A stretch of 64,000 nucleotides of DNA from Delphinus delphis. Lineage: Eukaryota; Chordata; Mammalia; Artiodactyla; Delphinidae. The stretch is from the NCBI RefSeq assembly GCF_949987515.2, contig NW_027192659.1:1426001-1490000 (forward strand). The letters are read 5' to 3'. Both the position numbers and the translations under genes were made by a program. Under the pieces are notes generated by a model. The model did no database searches and had not been told where the DNA came from. It worked only from the letters and a program-made list of their open reading frames with translations. Every line of letters starts with the position of its first letter. Position 1 is the stretch's first letter. Positions 11,351 to 22,499 of this stretch are shown here, piece by piece.

Positions 11351-12255
11351 GGAAGGGTTAGGGATAGGGTTTGGGCTAGGGTTAGGTTTAGGGGACGGGG
11401 ACGGTTTAGGGTCCAGGTGAGGGTACGGCAACGCTTTAGGGGGAGCGTGCGTGTGAGGGCGCGGGTTAGTGTTAGCGTACGGGTTAGGATTAGGGGACGG
11501 GTGAGGGTCAGGCTTCGGGGAAGGGTTAGGGTTAGGGTTCGGGCTAGGGTTAGGGTTAGGGGACGGGGACAGTTTAGGGTCCAGGTGAGGGTACGGCAAC
11601 GCTTTACGGGGAGCGTGCGTGTGAGGGTGCGGGTTAGTGTTAGTGTACGGGTTACGATTAGGGGACGGTTCAGGGTCATGCTTCGGGGAAGGGTTAGGGT
11701 TAGGGTTCGGGCTAGGTTTAGGGTTAGGTGACGGGGACGGTTTAGGGTCCAGGTGAGGGTACGGCAACACTTTAGGGGGAGCGTGCGTGTGAGGGCGCGG
11801 GGTAGTGTTAGCGTACGGGTTAGGATTAGGGGACTGGTGAGGGTCAGGCTTCGGGGAAGGGTTAGGGTTAGGGTTCGGGCTAGGGTTAGAGTTAGGGGAC
11901 GGGGACGGTTTAGGGTCCAGGTGAGGGGACGGCAACGTTTTAGGGGAAGCGTGCGTGTGAGGGCGCGGGTTAGTGTTAGCGTACGGGTTAGGATTAGGGG
12001 ACGGGTGAGGGTCAGGCTTCGGGGAAGGGTTAGGGTTAGGGTTCGGGCTAGGGTTAGCGTTAGGGGACGGGGACGCTTTAGGGTCCAGGTGAGTGTATGG
12101 CATGCTTTAGGGGGAGCGTGCGTGTGAGAGCGTGGGTTAGTGTTAGCGTACGGGTTAGGATTAGGGGACGGGTGAGGGTCAGGCTTCGGGGAAGTGTTAG
12201 TGTAAGGGTTCGGGCTAGGGTTAGGGTTAGGGGACGGGGACAGTTTAGGGTCCAG

Positions 12256-13950
12256 GTGAGGGTACGGCAACGCTTTAGGTGGAGCGTGCGTGTGAGGGCG
12301 CGGGTTAGTGTTAGCGTACGGGTTAGGATTAGGGGACGGGTGAGGGTCAGGCTTCGGGGAAGGCTTAGGGTTAGGGTTCGGGCTAGGGTTAGGGTTAGAG
12401 GACGGGGACGGTTTCGGGTCCAGGTGAGGGTACGGCAACGCTTTAGGGGGAGCGTGCGTGTGAGGGCGCGGGTTAGTGTTAGCGTACGGGTTAGGATTAG
12501 GGGACGGGTGAGGGTCAAGCTTCGTGGAAGGGTTAGGGTTAGGGTTCGGGCTAGGGTTAGGGTTAGGGGACGGGGACGGTTTAGGGTCCAGGTGAGGGTA
12601 CGGCAACGCTTTAGGGGGAGCGTGCGTATGAGGGCGTGGGTTAGTGTTAGCGTACGGGTTAGGATTAGGGGACGGGTGAGGGTCAGGCTTCGCGGAAGGG
12701 TTAGGGTTAGGGTTCGGGCTAGGGTTAGGGTTAGGGGACGGGGACGGTTTAGGGTCCAGGTGAGGGTACGGCAACGCTTTAGGGGGAGTGTGCGTGTGAG
12801 GGCGTGGGTTAGTGTTAGAGTATGGGTTAGGATTAGGGGACGGGTGAGGGTCAGGCTTCGGGGAAGGGTTAGGGTTAGGGTTCGGGCTAGGGTTAGGGTT
12901 AGGGGACGGGGACGGTTTAGGGTCCAGGTGAGGGTACGGCAACGCTTTAGGGGGACCGTGCGTGTGAGGGCGCGGGTTAGTGTTAGCGTACGGGTTAGGA
13001 TTAGGGGACGGGTGAGGGTCAGGCTTCGGGGAAGGGTTAGGGTTAGGGTTCGGGCTAGGCTTAGGGTTAGGGGACGGGGACGGTTTAGGGTCCAGGTGAG
13101 GGTATGGCAACGCTTTAGGGGGAGCGTGTGTGTGAGGGCACGGGTTAGTGTTAGCGTACGGGTTAGGATTAGGGGACGGGTGAGGGTCAGGCTTCGGGGA
13201 AGGGTTAGGGTTAGGGTTCGGGCTAGGGTTAGGGTTAGGGGACGGGGACGGTTTAGGGTCCAGGTGAGGGTACGGCAACGCTTTAGGGGCAGCGTGCGTG
13301 TGAGAGCGCGGGTTAGTGTTAGCGTACGGGTTAGGATTAGGGGACGGGTGAGGGTCAGGCTTCGGGGAAGGGTTAGGGTTAGGGTTCGGGCTAGGGTTAG
13401 GGTTAGGGGACGGGGACGGTTTAGGGTCCAGGTGAGGGTACGGCAACGCTTTAGGGGGAGCGTGCGTGTGAGGGCGCGGGTTAGTGTTAGCGTACGGGTT
13501 AGGATTAGGGGACGGGTGAGGGTCAGGCTTCGGGGAAGGGTTAGGGTTAGTGTTCAGGCTAGGGTTAGGGTTAGGGGACGGGGACGCTTTAGGGTCCAGG
13601 TGAGGGTATGGCAATGCTTTACGGGGAGCGTGCGTGTGAGGGCGTGGGTTAGTGTTAGCGTACGGGTTAGGATTAGGGGACGGGTGAGGGTCAGGCTTCG
13701 GGGAAGTGTTAGGGTAAGGGTTCGGGCTAGGGTTAGGGTTAGGGGACGGGGACGGTTTAGGGTCCAGGTGAGGGTACGGCAACGCTTTAGGGGGAGCGTG
13801 CGTGTGAGGGCGCGGGTTAGTGTTAGCGTACGGGTTAGGATTAGGGGACGGGTGAGGGTCAGGCTTCGGGGAAGGGTTAGGGTTAGGGTTCGGGCTAGGG
13901 TTAGGGTTAGGTGACGGGGACGGTTTAGGGTCCAGGTGAGGATACGGCAA
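12256..13950 (+). repeat. 30/28-unit-spaced block, copy 1
   Basis: Positions 12,256-13,090 align with 17,295-18,129 at an offset of 5,039 (30 units less the deletion near 15,725). Shared markers are GGTGGAGCG, TTAGAGGACGG followed by TTTCGGGTCC, CGTATGAGG, TTCGCGGAAGG, TTAGAGTATGGG and GGGGACCG. After 13,427 the offset is 4,703 (28 units), with shared GTGTTCAGGC, TATGGCAATGC, GGTAAGGG and GGATACGG. Two units around 13,090-13,426 therefore have no counterpart in the second copy. Confidence 0.82.
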
Positions 13951-14103
13951 CGCTTTAGGGGGAGCGTGCGTGTGAGGGCGTGGGGTAGTGTTAGCGTACG
14001 GGTTAGGATTAGGGGACGGGTGAGGGTCAGGCTTCAGGGAAGGGTTAGGGTTAGGGTTCGGGCTAGGGTTACGGTTAGTGGACGGGGACGGTTTAGGGTC
14101 CAG

Positions 14104-15381
14104 GTGAGGGTATGGCAATGCTTTAGGGGGAGCGTGCGTGTGAGGGCGCGGGTTAGTGTTAGCGTACGGGTTAGGATTAGGGGACGAGTGAGGGTCAGGC
14201 TTCGGGGAAGGGTTAGGGTTAGGGTTTGGGCTAGGCTTAGTGTTAGGGGACGGGGACGGTTTAGGGTCCAGGTGAGGGTACGGCAACGCTTTAGGGGGAG
14301 CATGCGTGTGAGGGCGCGGGTTAGTGTTAGCATACGGGTTAGGATTAGGGGACGGCTGAGGGTCAGGCTTCGGGGAAAGGTTAGGGTTAGGGTTCGGGCT
14401 AGGGTTAGGGTTAGGGGACGGGGACGGTTTAGGGTCCAGGTGAGGGTACGGCAACGCTTTAGGGGGAGCGTGCGTGTGAGAGCGCGGGTTAGTGTTAGCG
14501 TACGGGTTAGGATTAGGGGACGGGTGAGGGTCAGGGTTCGGGAAAGGGTTAGGGTTATGGTTCGGGCTAGGGTTAGGGTTAGGGGACGGGGACGGTTTAG
14601 GGTCCAGGTGAGGGTACGGCAATGCTTTAGGGGGAGCGTGCGTGTGAGGGCGTGGGTTAGTGTTAGCGTACGGGTTAGGATTAGGGGACGGGTGAGGGTC
14701 AGGCTTCGGGGAAGGGTTAGGGTTATGGTTCGGGCTAGGGTTAGGGTTAGGGGACGGGGACGGTTTAGGGTCCAGTTGAGGGTACGGCAACGCTTTAGGG
14801 GGAGCGTGCGTGTGAGGGCGTGGGGTAGTGTTAGCGTGCGGGTTAGGATTAGGGGACGGGTGAGGGTCAGGCTTCGGGGAAGTGTTAGGGTTAGGGTTCG
14901 GGCTAGGGTTAGGGTTAGGGGACGGGGACGCTTTAGGGTCCAGGTGAGGGTACGGCAACGCTTTAGGGGGAGCGTGCGTGTGAGGGCGCGGGTTAGTGTT
15001 AGCGTACGGGTTAGGATTTGGGGACGGGTGAGGGTCAGGCTTCGGGGAAGGGTTAGGGTTAGGGTTCGGGCTAGGGTTAGGGTTAGGGGACGGGGACGGT
15101 TTAGGGTCCAGGTGAGGGTATGGCAACGCTTTAGGGGGAGCGTGCGTGTGAGGGCGCGGGTTAGTGTTAGCGTACGGGTTAGGATTAGGGGATGGGTGAG
15201 GGTCAGGCTTCGGGGAAGTGTTAGGGTTAGGGTTCGGGCTAGGGTTTGGGTTAGGTGACGGGGACGGTTTAGGGTCCAGGTGAGGGTACGGCAACGCTTT
15301 AGGGGGAGCGTGCGTGTGAGGGCGCGGGGTAGTGTTAGCGTACGGGTTAGGATTAGGGGACGGGTGAGGGTCAGGCTTCGG
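14104..15381 (+). repeat. 24-unit-spaced block, copy 2
   Basis: Second copy of the 10,073-11,350 block, with the same ordered markers and a few percent difference. Its AGCATGCG unit is in turn 28 units upstream of the one at 19,003, so the same marker belongs to both a 24- and a 28-unit spacing. Confidence 0.8.
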
Positions 15382-15448
15382 GGAAGGGTTAGGGTTAGGG
15401 TTCGGGCTAGGGTTAGGGTTAGGGGACGGGGACGGTTTAGGGTCCAGG

Positions 15449-15790
15449 TGAGGGTACGGCAACGCTTTAGGGGGAGCGTGCGTGTGAGGGCGCGGGTTAT
15501 TGTTAGCGTACGGGTTAGGATTAGGGGACGGGTGAGGGTCAGGCTTCGGGGAAGGGTTAGGGTCAGGGTTCGGGCTAGGGATAGGGTTAGGGGACGGGGA
15601 CGGTTTAGGGTCCAGGTGAGGGTACGGCAACGCTTTAGGGGGAGCGTGCGTGTGAGGGCGCGGGTTAGTGTTAGCGTACGGGTTAGGATTAGGGGACGGG
15701 TGAGGGTCTGGCTTCGGGGAAGGGTAGGGTTAGGGTTCGGGCTAGGGTTAGGGTTAGGGGACAGGGACGGTTTAGGGTCCAGGTGAGGGT
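15449..15790 (+). repeat. Block with a shared 1-bp deletion, related to 30,409-30,735
   Basis: Markers GGGTTATTG, GGGTCAGGG, GGGATAGGG, GGGTCTGGC and the single-base deletion AAGGGTAGGG (15,721-15,730) recur in the same order near 30,446-30,680. A shared point deletion in the same order of flanking variants marks common descent. The 30.6 kb copy has one further 1-bp deletion (GGATAGGGG at about 30,638). Confidence 0.8.
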
Positions 15791-17294
15791 ACGGCAACGC
15801 TTTAGGGGGAGCGTGCGTGTGAGGGCGCGGGTTAGTGTTAGCGTACGGGTTAGGATTAGGGGACGGGTGAGGGTCAGGCTTCGGGGAAGGGTTAGGGTTA
15901 GGGTTCGGGCTAGGGTTAGGGTTAGGGGACGGGGACGGTTTAGGGTCCAGGTGACGGTATGGCAACGCTTTAGGGGGAGCGTGGGTGTGAGGGCGCGGGT
16001 TAGTGTTAGCGTACGGGTTAGGATTAGGGGACGGGTGAGGGTCAGGCTTCGGGGAAGGGTTAGGGTTAGGGTTCGGGCTAGGGTTAGGGTTAGGGGACGG
16101 GGACGGTTTAGGGTCCAGGTGAGGGTACGGCAAGGCTTTAGGGGGAGCGTGCGTGTGAGGGCGCGGGTTAGTGTTAGCGTACGGGTTAGGATTAGGGGAC
16201 GGGTGAGGGTCAGGCTTCGGGGAAGTGTTAGGGTTAGGGTTCGGGCTAGGGTTAGGGTTAGGGGACGGGGACGGTTTAGGGTCCAGGTGAGGGTACGGCA
16301 ACGCTTCAGGGGGAGCGTGCGTGTGAGGGCACGGGTTAGTGTTAACGTACGGGTTAGGATTAGGGGACGGGTGAGGGTCAGGCTTCGGGGAAGGTTTAGG
16401 GTTAGGGTTCGGGCTAGGGTTACGGTTAGGGGACGGGGACGGTTTAGGGTCCAGGTGAGGGTACGGCAACGCTTCAGGGGGAGCGTGGGTGTGAGGGCGT
16501 GGGTTAGTGTTAGCGTACGGGTTAGGATTAGGGGACGGGTGAGGGTCAGGCTTCGGGGAAGGGTTAGGGTTAGGGTTCGGGCTAGGGTTAGGGATAGGGG
16601 ACGGGGAAGGTTTAGGGTCCAGGTGAGGGCACAGTAACGCTTTAGGGGGAGCGTGGGTGTGAGGGCGCGGGTTAGTGTTAGCGTACGGGTTAGGATTAGG
16701 GGACGGGTGAGGGTCAGGCTTCAGGGAAGGGTTAGGGTTAGGGTTCGGGCTAGGTTTAGGGTTAGGGGACGGGGACGGTTTAGGGTCCAGGTGAGGGTAC
16801 GGCAACGCTTTAGGGGGAGCGTGCGTGTGAGGGCGTGGGTTACTTTTAGCGTACGGGTTAGGATTAGGGGACGGGTGAGGGTCAGGCTTCGGGGAAGTGT
16901 TAGGGTTAGGGTTCGGGCTAGGGATAGGGTTAGGGGACGGGGACGGTTTAGGGTCCAGGTGAGGGTACGGCAACGCTTTAGGGGGAGCGTGCGTGTGAGG
17001 GCGCGGGTTAGTGTTAGCGTACGTGTTAGGATTAGGGGACGGGTGAGGGTCAGGCTTTGGGGAAGGGTTAGGGTTAGGGTTCGGGCTAGGGTTAGGGTTA
17101 GGGGATGGGGACGGTTTAGGGTCCAGGTGAGGGTACGGCAACGCTTTAGGGGGAGCGTGCGTGTGAGGGCGCGGGTTAGTGTTAGCGTACGGGTTAGGAT
17201 TAGGGGACGGGTGAGGGTCAGGCTTCGGGGAAGGGTTAGGGTTAGGGTTCGGGCTAGGGTTAGGGTTAGGGGACGGGGACGGTTTAGGGTCCAG

Positions 17295-18743
17295 GTGAGG
17301 GTACGGCAACGCTTTAGGTGGAGCGTGCGTGTGAGGGCGCGGGTTAGTGTTAGCGTACGGGTTAGGATTAGGGGACGGGTGAGGGTCAGGCTTCGGGGAA
17401 GGGTTAGGGTTAGGGTTCGGGCTAGGGTTAGGGTTAGAGGACGGGGACGGTTTCGGGTCCAGGTGAGGGTACGGCAACGCTTTAGGGGGAGCGTGCGTGT
17501 GAGGGCGCGGGTTAGTGTTAGCGTACGGGTTAGGATTAGGGGACGGGTGAGGGTCAGGCTTCGGGGAAGGGTTAGGGTTAGGGTTCGGGCTAGGGTTAGG
17601 GTTAGGGGACGGGGACGGTTTAGGGTCCAGGTGAGGGTACGGCAACGCTTTAGGGGGAGCGTGCGTATGAGGGCGCGGGTTAGTGTTAGCGTACGGGTTA
17701 GGATTAGGGGACGGGTGAGGGTCAGGCTTCGCGGAAGGGTTAGGGTTAGGGTTCGGGCTAGGGTTAGGGTTAGGGGACGGGGACGGTTTAGGGTCCAGGT
17801 GAGGGTACGGCAACGCTTTAGGGGGAGCGTGCGTGTGAGGGCGTGGGTTAGTGTTAGAGTATGGGTTAGGATTAGGGGACGGGTGAGGGTCAGGCTTCGG
17901 GGAAGGGTTAGGGTTAGGGTTCGGGCTAGGGTTAGGGTTAGGGGACGGGGACGGTTTAGGGTCCAGGTGAGGGTACGGCAATGCTTTAGGGGGACCGTTC
18001 GTGTGAGGGCGCGGGTTAGTGTTAGCGTACGGGTTAGGATTAGGGGACGGGTGAGGGTCAGGCTTCGGGGAAGGGTTAGGGTTAGGGTTCGGGCTAGGGT
18101 TAGGGTTAGGGGACGGGGACGGTTTAGGGTCCAGGTGAGGGTACGGCAACGCTTTAGGGGGAGCGTGCGTGTGAGGGCGCGGGTTAGTGTTAGCGTACGG
18201 GTTAGGATTAGGGGACGGGTGAGGGTCAGGCTTCGGGGAAGGGTTAGGGTTAGTGTTCAGGCTAGGGTTAGGGTTAGGGGACGGGGACGCTTTAGGGTCC
18301 AGGTGAGGGTATGGCAATGCTTTACGGGGAGCGTGCGTGTGAGGGCGCGGGTTAGTGTTAGCGTACGGGTTAGGATTAGGGGACGGGTGAGGGTCAGGCT
18401 TCGGGGAAGTGTTAGGGTAAGGGTTCGGGCTAGGGTTAGGGTTAGGGGACGGGGACGGTTTAGGGTCCAGGTGAGGGTACGGCAACGCTTTAGGGGGAGC
18501 GTGCGTGTGAGGGCGCGGGTTAGTGTTAGCGTACGGGTTAGGATTAGGGGACGGGTGAGGGTCAGGCTTCGGGGAAGGGTTAGGGTTAGGGTTCGGGCTA
18601 GGGTTAGGGTTAGGTGACGGGGACGGTTTAGGGTCCAGGTGAGGATACGGCAACGCTTTAGGGGGAGCGTGCGTGTGAGGGCGTGGGGTAGTGTTAGCGT
18701 ACGGGTTAGGATTAGGGGACGGGTGAGGGTCAGGCTTCGGGGA
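17295..18743 (+). repeat. 30/28-unit-spaced block, copy 2
   Basis: Counterpart of 12,256-13,950 that lacks two units. Part of it (about 18,130-18,650) has a third relative at 33,250-33,770, 90 units further on, sharing GTGTTCAGGC, TATGGCAATGC, TTTACGGGG and GGATACGG in order. Confidence 0.8.
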
Positions 18744-19800
18744 AGGGTTAGGGTTAGGGTTCGGGCTAGGGTTAGGGTTAGTGGACGGGGACGGTTTAGG
18801 GTCCAGGTGAGGGTACGGCAATGATTTAGGGGGAGCGTGCGTGTGAGGACGCGGGTTAGTGTTAGCGTACGGGTTAGGATTAGGGGACGAGTGAGGGTCA
18901 GGCTTCGGGGAAGGGTTAGGGTTAGGGTTCGGGCTAGGCTTAGTGTTAGGGGACGGGGACGGTTTAGGGTCCAGGTGAGGGTACGGCAACGCTTTAGGGG
19001 GAGCATGCGTGTGAGGGCGCGGGTTAGTGTTAGCATACGGGTTAGGATTAGGGGACGGGTGAGGGTCAGGCTTCGGGGAACGGTTAGGGTTAGGGTTCGG
19101 GCTAGGGTTAGGGTTAGGGGACGGGGACGGTTTAGGGTCCAGGTGAGGGTACAGCAACGCTTTAGGGGGAGCGTGCGTGTGAGGGCGTGGGTTAGTGTTA
19201 GCGTACGGGTTAGGATTAGGGGACGGGTGAGAGTCAGGCTTCGGGGAAGTGTTAGGGTTAGTGTTCGGGCTAGGGTTAGGGTTAGGGGACGGGGACGGTT
19301 TAGGGTCCAGGTGAGGGTACGGCAACGCTTTAGGGGGAGCGTGCGTGTGAGGGCGCGGGTTAGTGTTAGCGTACGGGTTAGGATTAGGGGACGGGTGAGG
19401 GTCAGGCTTCGGGGAAGGGTTAGAGTTAGGGTTCGGGCTAGGGTTAGGGTTAGAGGACGGGGACGGTTTAGGGTCCAGGTGAGGGTACGGCAACGCTTTA
19501 GGGGGAGCGTGCGTGTGAGGGCGCGGGTTAGTGTTAGCGTACGGGTTAGGATTAGGGGACGGGTGAGGGTCAGGCTTCGGGGAAGGGTTAGGGTTATGGT
19601 TCGGGCTAGGGTTAGAGTTAGGGGACGGGGACGGTTTAGGGTCCAGGTGAGGGTACGGCAACGCTTTAGGGGGAGCGTGCATGTTAGGGCGTGGGGTAGT
19701 GTTAGCGTACGGGTTAGGATTAGGGGACGGGTGAGGGTCAGGCTTCGGGGAAGTGTTAGGGTTAGGGTTCGGGCTAGGGTTAGGGTTAGGGGACGGGGAC
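18478..19800 (+). repeat. Near-identical copy of 1,681-3,003
   Basis: Offset 16,797, which is 100 units minus three single-base deletions. All rare markers agree, including CAATGATTT, GAGGACGCG, GACGAGTG, GGAACGG, GTACAGC, TTAGAGTTAGG and CATGTTAGGG. I found only two differences: CGCGGG at about 18,518 for CGCGAG at about 1,721, and GAGAGTC at about 19,231 for GAGGGTC at about 2,434. The distance of 16.8 kb with so few changes implies a recent long-range copy event. Confidence 0.88.
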
Positions 19801-20156
19801 GCTTTAGGGTCCAGGTGAGGGTACGGCAACGCTTTAGGGGGAGCGTGCGTGTGAGAGCGCGGGTTAGTGTTAGCGTACGGGTTAGGATTAGGGGACGGGT
19901 GAGGGTCAGGCTTCGGGGAAGGGTTGGGTTAGGGTTCGGGCTAGGGTTAGGGTTAGGGGACGGGGACGGTTTAGGGTCCAGGTGAGGGTATGGCAACGCT
20001 TTAGGGGGAGCGTGCGTGTGAGGGCGCGGGTTAGTGTTAGCGTACGGGTTAGGATTAGGGGACGGGTGAGGGTCAGGCTTCGGGGAAGTGTTAGGGTTAG
20101 GGTTCGGGCTAGGGTTTGGGTTAGGTGACGGGGACGGTTTAGGGTCCAGGTGAGGG

Positions 20157-20342
20157 TACGACAACGCTTTACGGGGAGCGTGCGTGTGAGGGTGCGGGTT
20201 AGTGTTAGCGTGCGGGTTAGTGTTAGCGTACGGGTTACGATTAGGGGACGGTTCAGGGTCATGCTTCGGGGAAGGGTTAGGGTTAGGGTTCGGGCTAGGG
20301 TTAGGGTTAGGTGACGGGGACGGTTTAGGGTCCAGGTGAGGG
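20157..20342 (+). repeat. Expanded unit, 186 bp (+18)
   Basis: This unit carries three extra hexamers near 20,199-20,230: the TTAGTG, TTAGCG, TGCGGG group is duplicated next to its consensus version ending TACGGG. The gain is exactly 18 bases, so the hexamer register is kept. Confidence 0.9.
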
Positions 20343-22499
20343 TACGGCAACACTTTAGGGGGAGCGTGCGTGTGAGGGCGCGGGGTAGTGTTAGCGTACG
20401 GGTTAGGATTAGGGGACGGGTGAGGGTCAGGCTTCGGGGAAGGGTTAGGGTTAGGGTTCGGGCTAGAGTTAGAGTTAGGGGACGGGGACGGTTTAGGGTC
20501 CAGGTGAGGGGACGGCAACGTTTTAGGGGGAGCGTGCGTGTGAGGGCGCGGGTTAGTGTTAGCGTACGGGTTAGGATTAGGGGACGGGTGAGGGTCAGGC
20601 TTCGGGGAAGGGTTAGGGTTAGGGTTCGGGCTAGGGTTAGGGTTAGGGGACGGGGACGCCTTTGGGTCCAGGTGTGGGTATGGCAATGCTTTAGGGGGAG
20701 CGTGCGTGTGAGGGCGTGGGTTAGTGTTAGCGTACGGCTTAGGATTAGGGGACGGGTGAGGGTCAGGCTTCGGGGAAGTGTTAGGGTAAGGGTTCGAGCT
20801 AGGGTTAGGGTTAGGGGACGGGGACGGTTTAGGGTCCAGGTGAGCGTACGGCAACGCTTTAGGGGGAGCGTGCGTGTGAGGGCGCGGGTTAGTGTTAGCG
20901 TACGTGTTAGGATTAGGGGACGGGTGAGGTTCATGCTTCGGGGAAGGGTTAGGGTTAGGGTTCGGGCTAGGGTTAGGGTTAGGTGACGGGGATGGTTTAG
21001 GGTCCAGGTGAGGATACGGCAACGCTTTAGGGGGAGCATGCGTGTGAAGGCGTGGGGTAGTGTTAGCGTACGGGTTAGGATTAGGGGATGGGTGAGGGTC
21101 AGGCTTCGGGGAAGGGTTAGGGTTAGGGTTCGGGCTAGGGTTAGGGTTAGTGGACGGGGAAGGTTTAGGGTCCAGGTGAGGGTACGGCAACGCTTTAGGG
21201 GGAGCGTGCGTGTGAGGGCACGGGTTAGTGTTAGCGTACGGGTTAGGATTAGGGGACGGGTGAGGGTCAGGCTTCGGGGAAGGGTTAGGGTTAGGGTTCG
21301 GGCTACGCTTAGGGTTAGGGGACGGGGACGGTTTAGGGTCCAGGTGAGGGTACGGCAACGCTTTATGGGGAGCGTGCGTGTGGGAGCGCGGGTTAGTGTT
21401 AGCGTACGGGTTAGGATTAGGGGACGGGTGAGGGTCAGGCTTCGGGGAAGGGTTAGGGTTAGGGTTCGGGCTAGGGTTAGGGTTAGGGGACGGGGACGGT
21501 TTAGGGTCCAGGTGAGGGTACGGCAACGCTTTAGGGGGAGCGTGCGTGTGAGAGCGCGGGTTAGTGTTCGCGTGCGGGTTAGGATTAGGGGACGGGTGAG
21601 GGTCAGGCTTCGGGGAAGGGTTAGGGTTAGGGTTCGGGCTAGGGTTAGGGTTAGGGGACGGGGACGGTTTAGGGTCCAGGTGAGGGTACGGCAACGCTTT
21701 AGGGGGAGCGTGCGTGTGAGGGCGCGGGTTAGTGTTAGCGTACGGGTTAGGATTAGGGGACGGGTGAGGGTCAGGCTTCGGGGAAGTTTTAGGGTTAGGG
21801 TTCGGGCTAGGGTTAGGGTTAGGGGACGGTGACGGTTTAGGGTCCAGGTGAGGGTACGGCAACGCTTTAGTGGGAGCGTGCGTGTGAGGGCGCGGGTTAG
21901 TGTTAGCGTACGGGTTAGGATTAGGGGACGGGTGAGGGTCAGGCTTCGGGGAAGGGTTACGGTTAGGGTTCGGGCTAGGGTTAGGGTTAGGGGACGGGGA
22001 CGGTTTAGGGTCCAGGTGAGGGTACAGCAACGCTTTAGGGGGAGCGTGGGTGTGAGGGCGCGGGTTAGTGTTAGCGTACAGGTTAGGATTAGGGGACGGG
22101 TGAGGGTCAGGCTTCAGGGAACGGTTAGGGTTAGGGTTCGGGCTAGGGTTAGGGTTAGGGGACGGGGACGGTTTAGGGTCCAGGTGAGGGTACAGCAACG
22201 CTTTAGGGGGAGCGTGCGTGTGAGGGCGTGGGTTAGTGTTAGCGTACGGGTTAGGATTAGGGGACGGGTGAGGGTCAGGCTTCGGGGAAGGGTTAGGTTT
22301 AGGGTTCGGGCTAGGGTTAGGGTTAGGGGACGGGGACGGTTTAGGGTCCAGGTGAGGGTACGGCAACGCTTTAGGGGGAGCGTGTGTGTGAGGGCGCGGG
22401 TTAGTGTTAGCGTACGGGTTAGGATTAGGGGACGGGTGAGGGTCAGGCTTCGGGGAAGGGTTAGGGTTAGGGTTCGGGCTAGGTTTAGGGTTAGGGGAC

